From positions 44,930,456 to 44,994,455 of the forward strand of contig CM049318.1 of assembly GCA_026874595.1 (NCBI GenBank): a stretch of DNA of 64,000 nucleotides. The letters are read 5' to 3'. The notes under the pieces are model-generated. The model was not told where the DNA came from and made no database searches. It saw nothing but the letters and a program-made list of their open reading frames with translations. This DNA comes from Sipunculus nudus. Taxonomy: Eukaryota > Annelida > Sipuncula > Golfingiida > Sipunculidae. The position numbers were made by a program, and so were the translations under genes. This document shows, one piece after another, positions 47,701-62,000 of the stretch (the first letter of the stretch is position 1; the number at the start of each line of letters is the position of its first letter).

Positions 47701-50007
47701 CACTCGCAGTCACATTCAGGGGTCACATTGTTAGTCTCGTCAAATCTCGCGCCGTTTTTCGCCAAACCACGAAGACACGTGCCGTCGCCGCAAGTGGCGG
47801 CAGGGTCCCTACGGTGGGCGGCCGGCGTGTGCAGCGGTGCGTGACGGCCTCTCCGGGCCCCATCTATGATCATACATGTTGGAGGCACAGTCCAGACTTT
47901 ATTGCTTGCCGGAAATCTTCGATTTTCGCAAGCTGGTTGGTCAGTCGCGGATGTCTGTTTGTCTGTTTGTTTGTTTGTTTGTTTGTCTGTCCAGTCTCTA
48001 CAGGTCGCAATTTTGATCCCATCGCTTTCAAACTTTCACAGTTTGTGTAAAATCAAAAATGCAAGAAGCCTATTGTTTTTGGGCAATATAGGTCAAAGGT
48101 CAAGGTCAAGGTCATCAAAAGTTCCTAAAGTGCTCTTTTCTTCATATCTCCATTACTATTTGTCATAGCCACTTCAAACAGGGCTCATTTTAATCGGCAT
48201 TCCAAGGCCTTTTCTTCTGATATATATGTTGCTGAAATCTGCTGTTTCTATGGTTACACATTTTGGGGGGAAACTCATGATTTTCGAAAATAAAAGGCCT
48301 AATTTTTCTAACTTTGTCATTTTTAAAGCTAGAGAGTTCTAGTTTTTTGCATCAGATAGTACTAAATAAGCTTTCAATTATACAAGTGAAAGTCTCGTAA
48401 AATCTCGCACCATTTCTCGTCAAACGAGAATTTTCGAGATTTCATTAAATATGGCTTACAGGTCGCATTTTTTAAACTATGACTTTGAAAATGACATATT
48501 TTGTGTTATTTAGAAATATCTCGAAACCAATTTTTCATTTTTTGGAAATAGCCACCAGGGGGCGTGGTACATGAAACACTGTAACATATCATTTTTCTGC
48601 AATATCTCAAAAAATATTAAACGTGACACCATTTTTTGGGTCGTATCTGAAACTAGGAACATTGGCTTATCCCTTCGCACATGTTGCTTTGTGCTGCCGT
48701 TACCATGGTTACCAAATTTTGGGGTAAAACTTGACAATCTGAAAATTCGGAGTTTTCCAGCTTCTCTCTCTGTTGATATTTGCGATAGAAAGGTCTGGTG
48801 TTTGGCGTTAGACAGTTTCCCTCTAGTTCTTAGTCATTCAATCGCAAGTCTCGTCATATCTCGCACCGTTTCTCGTGAAACGAGAACACGTGACCATTCA
48901 AAGAAATGCCTATAATTATGTCATTTTTCACGCTACAGACACATGGTTTGCAGCGCTGGATAGCGGCTGACACTCGCAGTCACATTCAGGGGTCACATTG
49001 TTAGTCTCGTCAAATCTCGCGCCGTTTTTCGCCAAACCACGAAGACACGTGCCGTCGCCGCAAGTGGCGGCAGGGTCCCTACGGTGGGCGGCCGGCGTGT
49101 GCAGCGGTGCGTGACGGCCTCTCCGGGCCCCATCTATGATCATACATGTTGGAGGCACAGTCCAGACTTTATTGCTTGCCGGAAATCTTCGATTTTCGCA
49201 AGCTGGTTGGTCAGTCGCGGATGTCTGTTTGTCTGTTTGTTTGTTTGTTTGTTTGTCTGTCCAGTCTCTACAGGTCGCAATTTTGATCCCATCGCTTTCA
49301 AACTTTCACAGTTTGTGTAAAATCAAAAATGCAAGAAGCCTATTGTTTTTGGGCAATATAGGTCAAAGGTCAAGGTCAAGGTCATCAAAAGTTCCTAAAG
49401 TGCTCTTTTCTTCATATCTCCATTACTATTTGTCATAGCCACTTCAAACAGGGCTCATTTTAATCGGCATTCCAAGGCCTTTCTTCTGATATATATGTTG
49501 CTGAAATCTGCTGTTTCTATGGTTACACATTTTGGGGGGAAACTCATGATTTTCGAAAATAAAAGGCCTAATTTTTCTAACTTTGTCATTTTTAAAGCTA
49601 GAGAGTTCTAGTTTTTTTGCATCAGATAGTACTAAATAAGCTTTCAATTATACAAGTGAAAGTCTCGTAAAATCTCGCACCATTTCTCGTCAAACGAGAA
49701 TTTTCGAGATTTCATTAAATATGGCTTACAGGTCGCATTTTTTAAACTATGACTTTGAAAATGACATATTTTGTGTTATTTAGAAATATCTCGAAACCAA
49801 TTTTTCATTTTTTGGAAATAGCCACCAGGGGCGTGGTACATGAAACACTGTAACATATCATTTTTCTGCAATATCTCAAAAAATATTAAACGTGACACCA
49901 TTTTTTGGGTCGTATCTGAAACTAGGAACATTGGCTTATCCCTTCGCACATGTTGCTTTGTGCTGCCGTTACCATGGTTACCAAATTTTGGGGTAAAACT
50001 TGACAAT
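32727..50007 (+). repeat. 1269-bp satellite array, subfamily A, block 2 (~13.6 copies)
   Basis: The array resumes within the TTTG microsatellite and continues head to tail. The ATGATCATACATGTTGG landmark is at 33892 and then every 1269 bp to 40237, then at 41507, 42776, 44045, 45319, 46592, 47866 and 49136. Copies up to about 41 kb look identical to block 1. Copies from about 44.9 kb rightwards are 1270-1274 bp long because of extra bases in homopolymers. There is no gene. The array is cut by the second gap 27 bases after the GGTTACCAAATTTTGGGG landmark begins. Confidence 0.96.
49821..49833 (+). promoter_or_regulatory. Damaged CTCF-like core
   Basis: Reads GCCACCAGGGGCG: one G missing from the run of five. 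It is the last copy before the gap, in a zone rich in homopolymer indels, so a consensus error is as likely as a real mutation. Confidence 0.6.
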
Positions 50008-50507
50008 NNNNNNNNNNNNNNNNNNNNNNNNNNNNNNNNNNNNNNNNNNNNNNNNNNNNNNNNNNNNNNNNNNNNNNNNNNNNNNNNNNNNNNNNNNNNN
50101 NNNNNNNNNNNNNNNNNNNNNNNNNNNNNNNNNNNNNNNNNNNNNNNNNNNNNNNNNNNNNNNNNNNNNNNNNNNNNNNNNNNNNNNNNNNNNNNNNNNN
50201 NNNNNNNNNNNNNNNNNNNNNNNNNNNNNNNNNNNNNNNNNNNNNNNNNNNNNNNNNNNNNNNNNNNNNNNNNNNNNNNNNNNNNNNNNNNNNNNNNNNN
50301 NNNNNNNNNNNNNNNNNNNNNNNNNNNNNNNNNNNNNNNNNNNNNNNNNNNNNNNNNNNNNNNNNNNNNNNNNNNNNNNNNNNNNNNNNNNNNNNNNNNN
50401 NNNNNNNNNNNNNNNNNNNNNNNNNNNNNNNNNNNNNNNNNNNNNNNNNNNNNNNNNNNNNNNNNNNNNNNNNNNNNNNNNNNNNNNNNNNNNNNNNNNN
50501 NNNNNNN
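50008..50507. other. Assembly gap (500 N)
   Basis: A second placeholder gap of exactly 500 N. Array orientation and subfamily both change across it, so the join is not supported by sequence. Confidence 0.98.
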
Positions 50508-52578
50508 TATATTGCCCAAAAACAATAGGCTTCTTGCATTTTTGATTCTACACAAACTGTGAAAGTTTGAAAGCGATGGGATGAAAATTGCGACCTGTAG
50601 AGACTGGACAGACAAACAAACAAACAAACAAACAGACAAACAGACATCCGCGACTGACCAACCAGCTTGCGAAAATCGAAGATTTCCGGCAAGCAAGAAA
50701 GTTGTGACTGTGCCTCCAACATGTATGATCATAGATGGGGCCCGGAGAGGCCGTCACGCACCGCTGCACACGCCGGCCGCCCACCGTAGGGACCCTGCCG
50801 CCACTTGCGGCGACGGCACGTGTCTTCGTGGTTTGGCGAAAAACGGCGCGAGATTTGACGAGACTAACAATGTGACCCCTGAATGTGACTGCGAGTGTCA
50901 GCCGCTATCCAGCGCTGCAAACCATGTGTCTGTAGTGTGAAAAATGACATAATTATAGGCATTTCTTTGAATGGTCACGTGTTCTCGTTTCACGAGAAAC
51001 GGTGCGAGATATGACGAGACTTGCGATGGAATGACTAAGAACTAGAGGGATGCTGTCTAACGCCAAACACCAGACCTTTCTATCGCAAAATATCAACAGA
51101 GAGAGAAGCTGGAAAACTCCGAATTTTCAGATTGTCAAGTTTTACCCCCAAAATTTGGTAACCATGGTAACGGCAGCACAAAGCCAACATGTGCGAAGGG
51201 ATAAGCCAATGTTCCTAGTTTCAGATACGACCCAAAAAATGGTGTCACGTTTAATATTTTTTGAGATATTGCAGAAAAATGATATGTTACAGTGTTTCAT
51301 GTACCACGCCCCCTGGTGGCTATTTCCAAAAAATGAAAATTGATTTCGAGATAGTTTCTAAAACAACACAAAATATGTCATTTTCAAAGTCATAGTTTAA
51401 AAAATGCGACCTGTAAGCCATATCTAATGAAATCTCGAAAATTCTCGTTTGACGAGAAAATGGTGCGAGATTTTACGAGACTTTTACTTGTATGATAAAA
51501 AGCTTATTTAGTACTATATGATGCAAAAAACTAGGAATCTCTAGCTTTAAAAATGACAAAGTTAGAAAAATTAGGCCTTTTATTTTCGAAAATCATGAGA
51601 TTTCCCCCAAAATGTGTAACCATAGAAACAGCAGATTTCAGCAACATATACATCAGAAGAAAGGCCTTGGAATGCCGATTAAAAGGAGCCATGTTTGAAG
51701 TGGCTATGACGAAATAGTAATGGAGATATGAAGAAAAGAGCACTTTAGGAACTTTTGATGACCTTGACCTTGACCTTTGACCTATATTGCCCAAAAACAA
51801 TAGGCTTCTTGCATTTTTGATTCTACACAAACTGTGAAAGTTTGAAAGCGATGGGATGAAAATTGCGACCTGTAGAGACTGGACAGACAAACAAACAAAC
51901 AAACAAACAGACAAACAGACATCCGCGACTGACCAACCAGCTTGCGAAAATCGAAGATTTCCGGCAAGCAATAAAGTTGTGACTGTGCCTCCAACATGTA
52001 TGATCATAGATGGGGCCCGGAGAGGCCGTCACGCACCGCTGCACACGCCGGCCGCCCACCGTAGGGACCCTGCCGCCACTTGCGGCGACGGCACGTGTCT
52101 TCGTGGTTTGGCGAAAAACGGCGCGAGATTTGACGAGACTAACAATGTGACCCCTGAATGTGACTGCGAGTGTCAGCCGCTATCCAGCGCTGCAAACCAT
52201 GTGTCTGTAGCGTGAAAAATGACATAATTATAGGCATTTCTTTGAATGGTCACGTGTTCTCGTTTCACGAGAAACGGTGCGAGATATGACGAGACTTGCG
52301 ATTGAATGACTAAGAACTAGAGGGATGCTGTCTAACGCCAAACACCAGACCTTTCTATCGCAAATATCAACAGAGAGAGAAGCTGGAAAACTCCGAATTT
52401 TCAGATTGTCAAGTTTTACCCCAAAATTTGGTAACCATGGTAACGGCAGCACAAAGCAACATGTGCGAAGGGATAAGCCAATGTTCCTAGTTTCAGATAC
52501 GACCCAAAAAATGGTGTCACGTTTAATATTTTTTGAGATATTGCAGAAAAATGATATGTTACAGTGTTTCATGTACCA

Positions 52579-52592
52579 CGCCCCCTGGTGGC
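52579..52592 (-). promoter_or_regulatory. CTCF-like core (representative reverse site)
   Basis: CGCCCCCTGGTGGC is the reverse complement of the subfamily A motif with no change between subfamilies. Ten copies begin at 51307, 52579, 53848, 55117, 56386, 57655, 58924, 60193, 61462 and 62731. Confidence 0.55.
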
Positions 52593-53023
52593 TATTTCCA
52601 AAAAATGAAAAATTGATTTCGAGATATTTCTAAACAACACAAAATATGTCATTTTCAAAGTCATAGTTTAAAAAATGCGACCTGTAAGCCATATCTAATG
52701 AAATCTCGAAAATTCTCGTTTGACGAGAAATGGTGCGAGATTTTACGAGACTTTTACTTGTATGATAAAAAGCTTATTTAGTACTATATGATGCAAAAAA
52801 CTAGGAATCTCTAGCTTTAAAAATGACAAAGTTAGAAAAATTAGGCCTTTTATTTTCGAAAATCATGAGATTTCCCCCAAAATGTGTAACCATAGAAACA
52901 GCAGATTTCAGCAACATATACATCAGAAGAAAGGCCTTGGAATGCCGATTAAAAGGAGCCATGTTTGAAGTGGCTATGACAAATAGTAATGGAGATATGA
53001 AGAAAAGAGCACTTTAGGAACTT

Positions 53024-53052
53024 TTGATGACCTTGACCTTGACCTTTGACCT
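53024..53052 (-). promoter_or_regulatory. AGGTCA cluster in subfamily B (representative)
   Basis: Read on the minus strand this is the same four-hexamer AGGTCA arrangement as in subfamily A, unchanged, followed by TATTGCCCAAAAACAATAG on the plus strand. Confidence 0.48.
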
Positions 53053-56000
53053 ATATTGCCCAAAAACAATAGGCTTCTTGCATTTTTGATTCTACACAAA
53101 CTGTGAAAGTTTGAAAGCGATGGGATGAAAATTGCGACCTGTAGAGACTGGACAGACAAACAAACAAACAAACAAACAGACAAACAGACATCCGCGACTG
53201 ACCAACCAGCTTGCGAAAATCGAAGATTTCCGGCAAGCAATAAAGTTGTGACTGTGCCTCCAACATGTATGATCATAGATGGGGCCCGGAGAGGCCGTCA
53301 CGCACCGCTGCACACGCCGGCCGCCCACCGTAGGGACCCTGCCGCCACTTGCGGCGACGGCACGTGTCTTCGTGGTTTGGCGAAAAACGGCGCGAGATTT
53401 GACGAGACTAACAATGTGACCCCTGAATGTGACTGCGAGTGTCAGCCGCTATCCAGCGCTGCAAACCATGTGTCTGTAGCGTGAAAAATGACATAATTAT
53501 AGGCATTTCTTTGAATGGTCACGTGTTCTCGTTTCACGAGAAACGGTGCGAGATATGACGAGACTTGCGATTGAATGACTAAGAACTAGAGGGATGCTGT
53601 CTAACGCCAAACACCAGACCTTTCTATCGCAAATATCAACAGAGAGAGAAGCTGGAAAACTCCGAATTTTCAGATTGTCAAGTTTTACCCCAAAATTTGG
53701 TAACCATGGTAACGGCAGCACAAAGCAACATGTGCGAAGGGATAAGCCAATGTTCCTAGTTTCAGATACGACCCAAAAAATGGTGTCACGTTTAATATTT
53801 TTTGAGATATTGCAGAAAAATGATATGTTACAGTGTTTCATGTACCACGCCCCCTGGTGGCTATTTCCAAAAAATGAAAAATTGATTTCGAGATATTTCT
53901 AAACAACACAAAATATGTCATTTTCAAAGTCATAGTTTAAAAAATGCGACCTGTAAGCCATATCTAATGAAATCTCGAAAATTCTCGTTTGACGAGAAAT
54001 GGTGCGAGATTTTACGAGACTTTTACTTGTATGATAAAAAGCTTATTTAGTACTATATGATGCAAAAAACTAGGAATCTCTAGCTTTAAAAATGACAAAG
54101 TTAGAAAAATTAGGCCTTTTATTTTCGAAAATCATGAGATTTCCCCCAAAATGTGTAACCATAGAAACAGCAGATTTCAGCAACATATACATCAGAAGAA
54201 AGGCCTTGGAATGCCGATTAAAAGGAGCCATGTTTGAAGTGGCTATGACAAATAGTAATGGAGATATGAAGAAAAGAGCACTTTAGGAACTTTTGATGAC
54301 CTTGACCTTGACCTTTGACCTATATTGCCCAAAAACAATAGGCTTCTTGCATTTTTGATTCTACACAAACTGTGAAAGTTTGAAAGCGATGGGATGAAAA
54401 TTGCGACCTGTAGAGACTGGACAGACAAACAAACAAACAAACAAACAGACAAACAGACATCCGCGACTGACCAACCAGCTTGCGAAAATCGAAGATTTCC
54501 GGCAAGCAATAAAGTTGTGACTGTGCCTCCAACATGTATGATCATAGATGGGGCCCGGAGAGGCCGTCACGCACCGCTGCACACGCCGGCCGCCCACCGT
54601 AGGGACCCTGCCGCCACTTGCGGCGACGGCACGTGTCTTCGTGGTTTGGCGAAAAACGGCGCGAGATTTGACGAGACTAACAATGTGACCCCTGAATGTG
54701 ACTGCGAGTGTCAGCCGCTATCCAGCGCTGCAAACCATGTGTCTGTAGCGTGAAAAATGACATAATTATAGGCATTTCTTTGAATGGTCACGTGTTCTCG
54801 TTTCACGAGAAACGGTGCGAGATATGACGAGACTTGCGATTGAATGACTAAGAACTAGAGGGATGCTGTCTAACGCCAAACACCAGACCTTTCTATCGCA
54901 AATATCAACAGAGAGAGAAGCTGGAAAACTCCGAATTTTCAGATTGTCAAGTTTTACCCCAAAATTTGGTAACCATGGTAACGGCAGCACAAAGCAACAT
55001 GTGCGAAGGGATAAGCCAATGTTCCTAGTTTCAGATACGACCCAAAAAATGGTGTCACGTTTAATATTTTTTGAGATATTGCAGAAAAATGATATGTTAC
55101 AGTGTTTCATGTACCACGCCCCCTGGTGGCTATTTCCAAAAAATGAAAAATTGATTTCGAGATATTTCTAAACAACACAAAATATGTCATTTTCAAAGTC
55201 ATAGTTTAAAAAATGCGACCTGTAAGCCATATCTAATGAAATCTCGAAAATTCTCGTTTGACGAGAAATGGTGCGAGATTTTACGAGACTTTTACTTGTA
55301 TGATAAAAAGCTTATTTAGTACTATATGATGCAAAAAACTAGGAATCTCTAGCTTTAAAAATGACAAAGTTAGAAAAATTAGGCCTTTTATTTTCGAAAA
55401 TCATGAGATTTCCCCCAAAATGTGTAACCATAGAAACAGCAGATTTCAGCAACATATACATCAGAAGAAAGGCCTTGGAATGCCGATTAAAAGGAGCCAT
55501 GTTTGAAGTGGCTATGACAAATAGTAATGGAGATATGAAGAAAAGAGCACTTTAGGAACTTTTGATGACCTTGACCTTGACCTTTGACCTATATTGCCCA
55601 AAAACAATAGGCTTCTTGCATTTTTGATTCTACACAAACTGTGAAAGTTTGAAAGCGATGGGATGAAAATTGCGACCTGTAGAGACTGGACAGACAAACA
55701 AACAAACAAACAAACAGACAAACAGACATCCGCGACTGACCAACCAGCTTGCGAAAATCGAAGATTTCCGGCAAGCAATAAAGTTGTGACTGTGCCTCCA
55801 ACATGTATGATCATAGATGGGGCCCGGAGAGGCCGTCACGCACCGCTGCACACGCCGGCCGCCCACCGTAGGGACCCTGCCGCCACTTGCGGCGACGGCA
55901 CGTGTCTTCGTGGTTTGGCGAAAAACGGCGCGAGATTTGACGAGACTAACAATGTGACCCCTGAATGTGACTGCGAGTGTCAGCCGCTATCCAGCGCTGC

Positions 56001-59000
56001 AAACCATGTGTCTGTAGCGTGAAAAATGACATAATTATAGGCATTTCTTTGAATGGTCACGTGTTCTCGTTTCACGAGAAACGGTGCGAGATATGACGAG
56101 ACTTGCGATTGAATGACTAAGAACTAGAGGGATGCTGTCTAACGCCAAACACCAGACCTTTCTATCGCAAATATCAACAGAGAGAGAAGCTGGAAAACTC
56201 CGAATTTTCAGATTGTCAAGTTTTACCCCAAAATTTGGTAACCATGGTAACGGCAGCACAAAGCAACATGTGCGAAGGGATAAGCCAATGTTCCTAGTTT
56301 CAGATACGACCCAAAAAATGGTGTCACGTTTAATATTTTTTGAGATATTGCAGAAAAATGATATGTTACAGTGTTTCATGTACCACGCCCCCTGGTGGCT
56401 ATTTCCAAAAAATGAAAAATTGATTTCGAGATATTTCTAAACAACACAAAATATGTCATTTTCAAAGTCATAGTTTAAAAAATGCGACCTGTAAGCCATA
56501 TCTAATGAAATCTCGAAAATTCTCGTTTGACGAGAAATGGTGCGAGATTTTACGAGACTTTTACTTGTATGATAAAAAGCTTATTTAGTACTATATGATG
56601 CAAAAAACTAGGAATCTCTAGCTTTAAAAATGACAAAGTTAGAAAAATTAGGCCTTTTATTTTCGAAAATCATGAGATTTCCCCCAAAATGTGTAACCAT
56701 AGAAACAGCAGATTTCAGCAACATATACATCAGAAGAAAGGCCTTGGAATGCCGATTAAAAGGAGCCATGTTTGAAGTGGCTATGACAAATAGTAATGGA
56801 GATATGAAGAAAAGAGCACTTTAGGAACTTTTGATGACCTTGACCTTGACCTTTGACCTATATTGCCCAAAAACAATAGGCTTCTTGCATTTTTGATTCT
56901 ACACAAACTGTGAAAGTTTGAAAGCGATGGGATGAAAATTGCGACCTGTAGAGACTGGACAGACAAACAAACAAACAAACAAACAGACAAACAGACATCC
57001 GCGACTGACCAACCAGCTTGCGAAAATCGAAGATTTCCGGCAAGCAATAAAGTTGTGACTGTGCCTCCAACATGTATGATCATAGATGGGGCCCGGAGAG
57101 GCCGTCACGCACCGCTGCACACGCCGGCCGCCCACCGTAGGGACCCTGCCGCCACTTGCGGCGACGGCACGTGTCTTCGTGGTTTGGCGAAAAACGGCGC
57201 GAGATTTGACGAGACTAACAATGTGACCCCTGAATGTGACTGCGAGTGTCAGCCGCTATCCAGCGCTGCAAACCATGTGTCTGTAGCGTGAAAAATGACA
57301 TAATTATAGGCATTTCTTTGAATGGTCACGTGTTCTCGTTTCACGAGAAACGGTGCGAGATATGACGAGACTTGCGATGGAATGACTAAGAACTAGAGGG
57401 ATGCTGTCTAACGCCAAACACCAGACCTTTCTATCGCAAATATCAACAGAGAGAGAAGCTGGAAAACTCCGAATTTTCAGATTGTCAAGTTTTACCCCAA
57501 AATTTGGTAACCATGGTAACGGCAGCACAAAGCAACATGTGCGAAGGGATAAGCCAATGTTCCTAGTTTCAGATACGACCCAAAAAATGGTGTCACGTTT
57601 AATATTTTTTGAGATATTGCAGAAAAATGATATGTTACAGTGTTTCATGTACCACGCCCCCTGGTGGCTATTTCCAAAAAATGAAAAATTGATTTCGAGA
57701 TATTTCTAAACAACACAAAATATGTCATTTTCAAAGTCATAGTTTAAAAAATGCGACCTGTAAGCCATATCTAATGAAATCTCGAAAATTCTCGTTTGAC
57801 GAGAAATGGTGCGAGATTTTACGAGACTTTTACTTGTATGATAAAAAGCTTATTTAGTACTATATGATGCAAAAAACTAGGAATCTCTAGCTTTAAAAAT
57901 GACAAAGTTAGAAAAATTAGGCCTTTTATTTTCGAAAATCATGAGATTTCCCCCAAAATGTGTAACCATAGAAACAGCAGATTTCAGCAACATATACATC
58001 AGAAGAAAGGCCTTGGAATGCCGATTAAAAGGAGCCATGTTTGAAGTGGCTATGACAAATAGTAATGGAGATATGAAGAAAAGAGCACTTTAGGAACTTT
58101 TGATGACCTTGACCTTGACCTTTGACCTATATTGCCCAAAAACAATAGGCTTCTTGCATTTTTGATTCTACACAAACTGTGAAAGTTTGAAAGCGATGGG
58201 ATGAAAATTGCGACCTGTAGAGACTGGACAGACAAACAAACAAACAAACAAACAGACAAACAGACATCCGCGACTGACCAACCAGCTTGCGAAAATCGAA
58301 GATTTCCGGCAAGCAATAAAGTTGTGACTGTGCCTCCAACATGTATGATCATAGATGGGGCCCGGAGAGGCCGTCACGCACCGCTGCACACGCCGGCCGC
58401 CCACCGTAGGGACCCTGCCGCCACTTGCGGCGACGGCACGTGTCTTCGTGGTTTGGCGAAAAACGGCGCGAGATTTGACGAGACTAACAATGTGACCCCT
58501 GAATGTGACTGCGAGTGTCAGCCGCTATCCAGCGCTGCAAACCATGTGTCTGTAGCGTGAAAAATGACATAATTATAGGCATTTCTTTGAATGGTCACGT
58601 GTTCTCGTTTCACGAGAAACGGTGCGAGATATGACGAGACTTGCGATTGAATGACTAAGAACTAGAGGGATGCTGTCTAACGCCAAACACCAGACCTTTC
58701 TATCGCAAATATCAACAGAGAGAGAAGCTGGAAAACTCCGAATTTTCAGATTGTCAAGTTTTACCCCAAAATTTGGTAACCATGGTAACGGCAGCACAAA
58801 GCAACATGTGCGAAGGGATAAGCCAATGTTCCTAGTTTCAGATACGACCCAAAAAATGGTGTCACGTTTAATATTTTTTGAGATATTGCAGAAAAATGAT
58901 ATGTTACAGTGTTTCATGTACCACGCCCCCTGGTGGCTATTTCCAAAAAATGAAAAATTGATTTCGAGATATTTCTAAACAACACAAAATATGTCATTTT

Positions 59001-62000
59001 CAAAGTCATAGTTTAAAAAATGCGACCTGTAAGCCATATCTAATGAAATCTCGAAAATTCTCGTTTGACGAGAAATGGTGCGAGATTTTACGAGACTTTT
59101 ACTTGTATGATAAAAAGCTTATTTAGTACTATATGATGCAAAAAACTAGGAATCTCTAGCTTTAAAAATGACAAAGTTAGAAAAATTAGGCCTTTTATTT
59201 TCGAAAATCATGAGATTTCCCCCAAAATGTGTAACCATAGAAACAGCAGATTTCAGCAACATATACATCAGAAGAAAGGCCTTGGAATGCCGATTAAAAG
59301 GAGCCATGTTTGAAGTGGCTATGACAAATAGTAATGGAGATATGAAGAAAAGAGCACTTTAGGAACTTTTGATGACCTTGACCTTGACCTTTGACCTATA
59401 TTGCCCAAAAACAATAGGCTTCTTGCATTTTTGATTCTACACAAACTGTGAAAGTTTGAAAGCGATGGGATGAAAATTGCGACCTGTAGAGACTGGACAG
59501 ACAAACAAACAAACAAACAAACAGACAAACAGACATCCGCGACTGACCAACCAGCTTGCGAAAATCGAAGATTTCCGGCAAGCAATAAAGTTGTGACTGT
59601 GCCTCCAACATGTATGATCATAGATGGGGCCCGGAGAGGCCGTCACGCACCGCTGCACACGCCGGCCGCCCACCGTAGGGACCCTGCCGCCACTTGCGGC
59701 GACGGCACGTGTCTTCGTGGTTTGGCGAAAAACGGCGCGAGATTTGACGAGACTAACAATGTGACCCCTGAATGTGACTGCGAGTGTCAGCCGCTATCCA
59801 GCGCTGCAAACCATGTGTCTGTAGCGTGAAAAATGACATAATTATAGGCATTTCTTTGAATGGTCACGTGTTCTCGTTTCACGAGAAACGGTGCGAGATA
59901 TGACGAGACTTGCGATTGAATGACTAAGAACTAGAGGGATGCTGTCTAACGCCAAACACCAGACCTTTCTATCGCAAATATCAACAGAGAGAGAAGCTGG
60001 AAAACTCCGAATTTTCAGATTGTCAAGTTTTACCCCAAAATTTGGTAACCATGGTAACGGCAGCACAAAGCAACATGTGCGAAGGGATAAGCCAATGTTC
60101 CTAGTTTCAGATACGACCCAAAAAATGGTGTCACGTTTAATATTTTTTGAGATATTGCAGAAAAATGATATGTTACAGTGTTTCATGTACCACGCCCCCT
60201 GGTGGCTATTTCCAAAAAATGAAAAATTGATTTCGAGATATTTCTAAACAACACAAAATATGTCATTTTCAAAGTCATAGTTTAAAAAATGCGACCTGTA
60301 AGCCATATCTAATGAAATCTCGAAAATTCTCGTTTGACGAGAAATGGTGCGAGATTTTACGAGACTTTTACTTGTATGATAAAAAGCTTATTTAGTACTA
60401 TATGATGCAAAAAACTAGGAATCTCTAGCTTTAAAAATGACAAAGTTAGAAAAATTAGGCCTTTTATTTTCGAAAATCATGAGATTTCCCCCAAAATGTG
60501 TAACCATAGAAACAGCAGATTTCAGCAACATATACATCAGAAGAAAGGCCTTGGAATGCCGATTAAAAGGAGCCATGTTTGAAGTGGCTATGACAAATAG
60601 TAATGGAGATATGAAGAAAAGAGCACTTTAGGAACTTTTGATGACCTTGACCTTGACCTTTGACCTATATTGCCCAAAAACAATAGGCTTCTTGCATTTT
60701 TGATTCTACACAAACTGTGAAAGTTTGAAAGCGATGGGATGAAAATTGCGACCTGTAGAGACTGGACAGACAAACAAACAAACAAACAAACAGACAAACA
60801 GACATCCGCGACTGACCAACCAGCTTGCGAAAATCGAAGATTTCCGGCAAGCAATAAAGTTGTGACTGTGCCTCCAACATGTATGATCATAGATGGGGCC
60901 CGGAGAGGCCGTCACGCACCGCTGCACACGCCGGCCGCCCACCGTAGGGACCCTGCCGCCACTTGCGGCGACGGCACGTGTCTTCGTGGTTTGGCGAAAA
61001 ACGGCGCGAGATTTGACGAGACTAACAATGTGACCCCTGAATGTGACTGCGAGTGTCAGCCGCTATCCAGCGCTGCAAACCATGTGTCTGTAGCGTGAAA
61101 AATGACATAATTATAGGCATTTCTTTGAATGGTCACGTGTTCTCGTTTCACGAGAAACGGTGCGAGATATGACGAGACTTGCGATTGAATGACTAAGAAC
61201 TAGAGGGATGCTGTCTAACGCCAAACACCAGACCTTTCTATCGCAAATATCAACAGAGAGAGAAGCTGGAAAACTCCGAATTTTCAGATTGTCAAGTTTT
61301 ACCCCAAAATTTGGTAACCATGGTAACGGCAGCACAAAGCAACATGTGCGAAGGGATAAGCCAATGTTCCTAGTTTCAGATACGACCCAAAAAATGGTGT
61401 CACGTTTAATATTTTTTGAGATATTGCAGAAAAATGATATGTTACAGTGTTTCATGTACCACGCCCCCTGGTGGCTATTTCCAAAAAATGAAAAATTGAT
61501 TTCGAGATATTTCTAAACAACACAAAATATGTCATTTTCAAAGTCATAGTTTAAAAAATGCGACCTGTAAGCCATATCTAATGAAATCTCGAAAATTCTC
61601 GTTTGACGAGAAATGGTGCGAGATTTTACGAGACTTTTACTTGTATGATAAAAAGCTTATTTAGTACTATATGATGCAAAAAACTAGGAATCTCTAGCTT
61701 TAAAAATGACAAAGTTAGAAAAATTAGGCCTTTTATTTTCGAAAATCATGAGATTTCCCCCAAAATGTGTAACCATAGAAACAGCAGATTTCAGCAACAT
61801 ATACATCAGAAGAAAGGCCTTGGAATGCCGATTAAAAGGAGCCATGTTTGAAGTGGCTATGACAAATAGTAATGGAGATATGAAGAAAAGAGCACTTTAG
61901 GAACTTTTGATGACCTTGACCTTGACCTTTGACCTATATTGCCCAAAAACAATAGGCTTCTTGCATTTTTGATTCTACACAAACTGTGAAAGTTTGAAAG

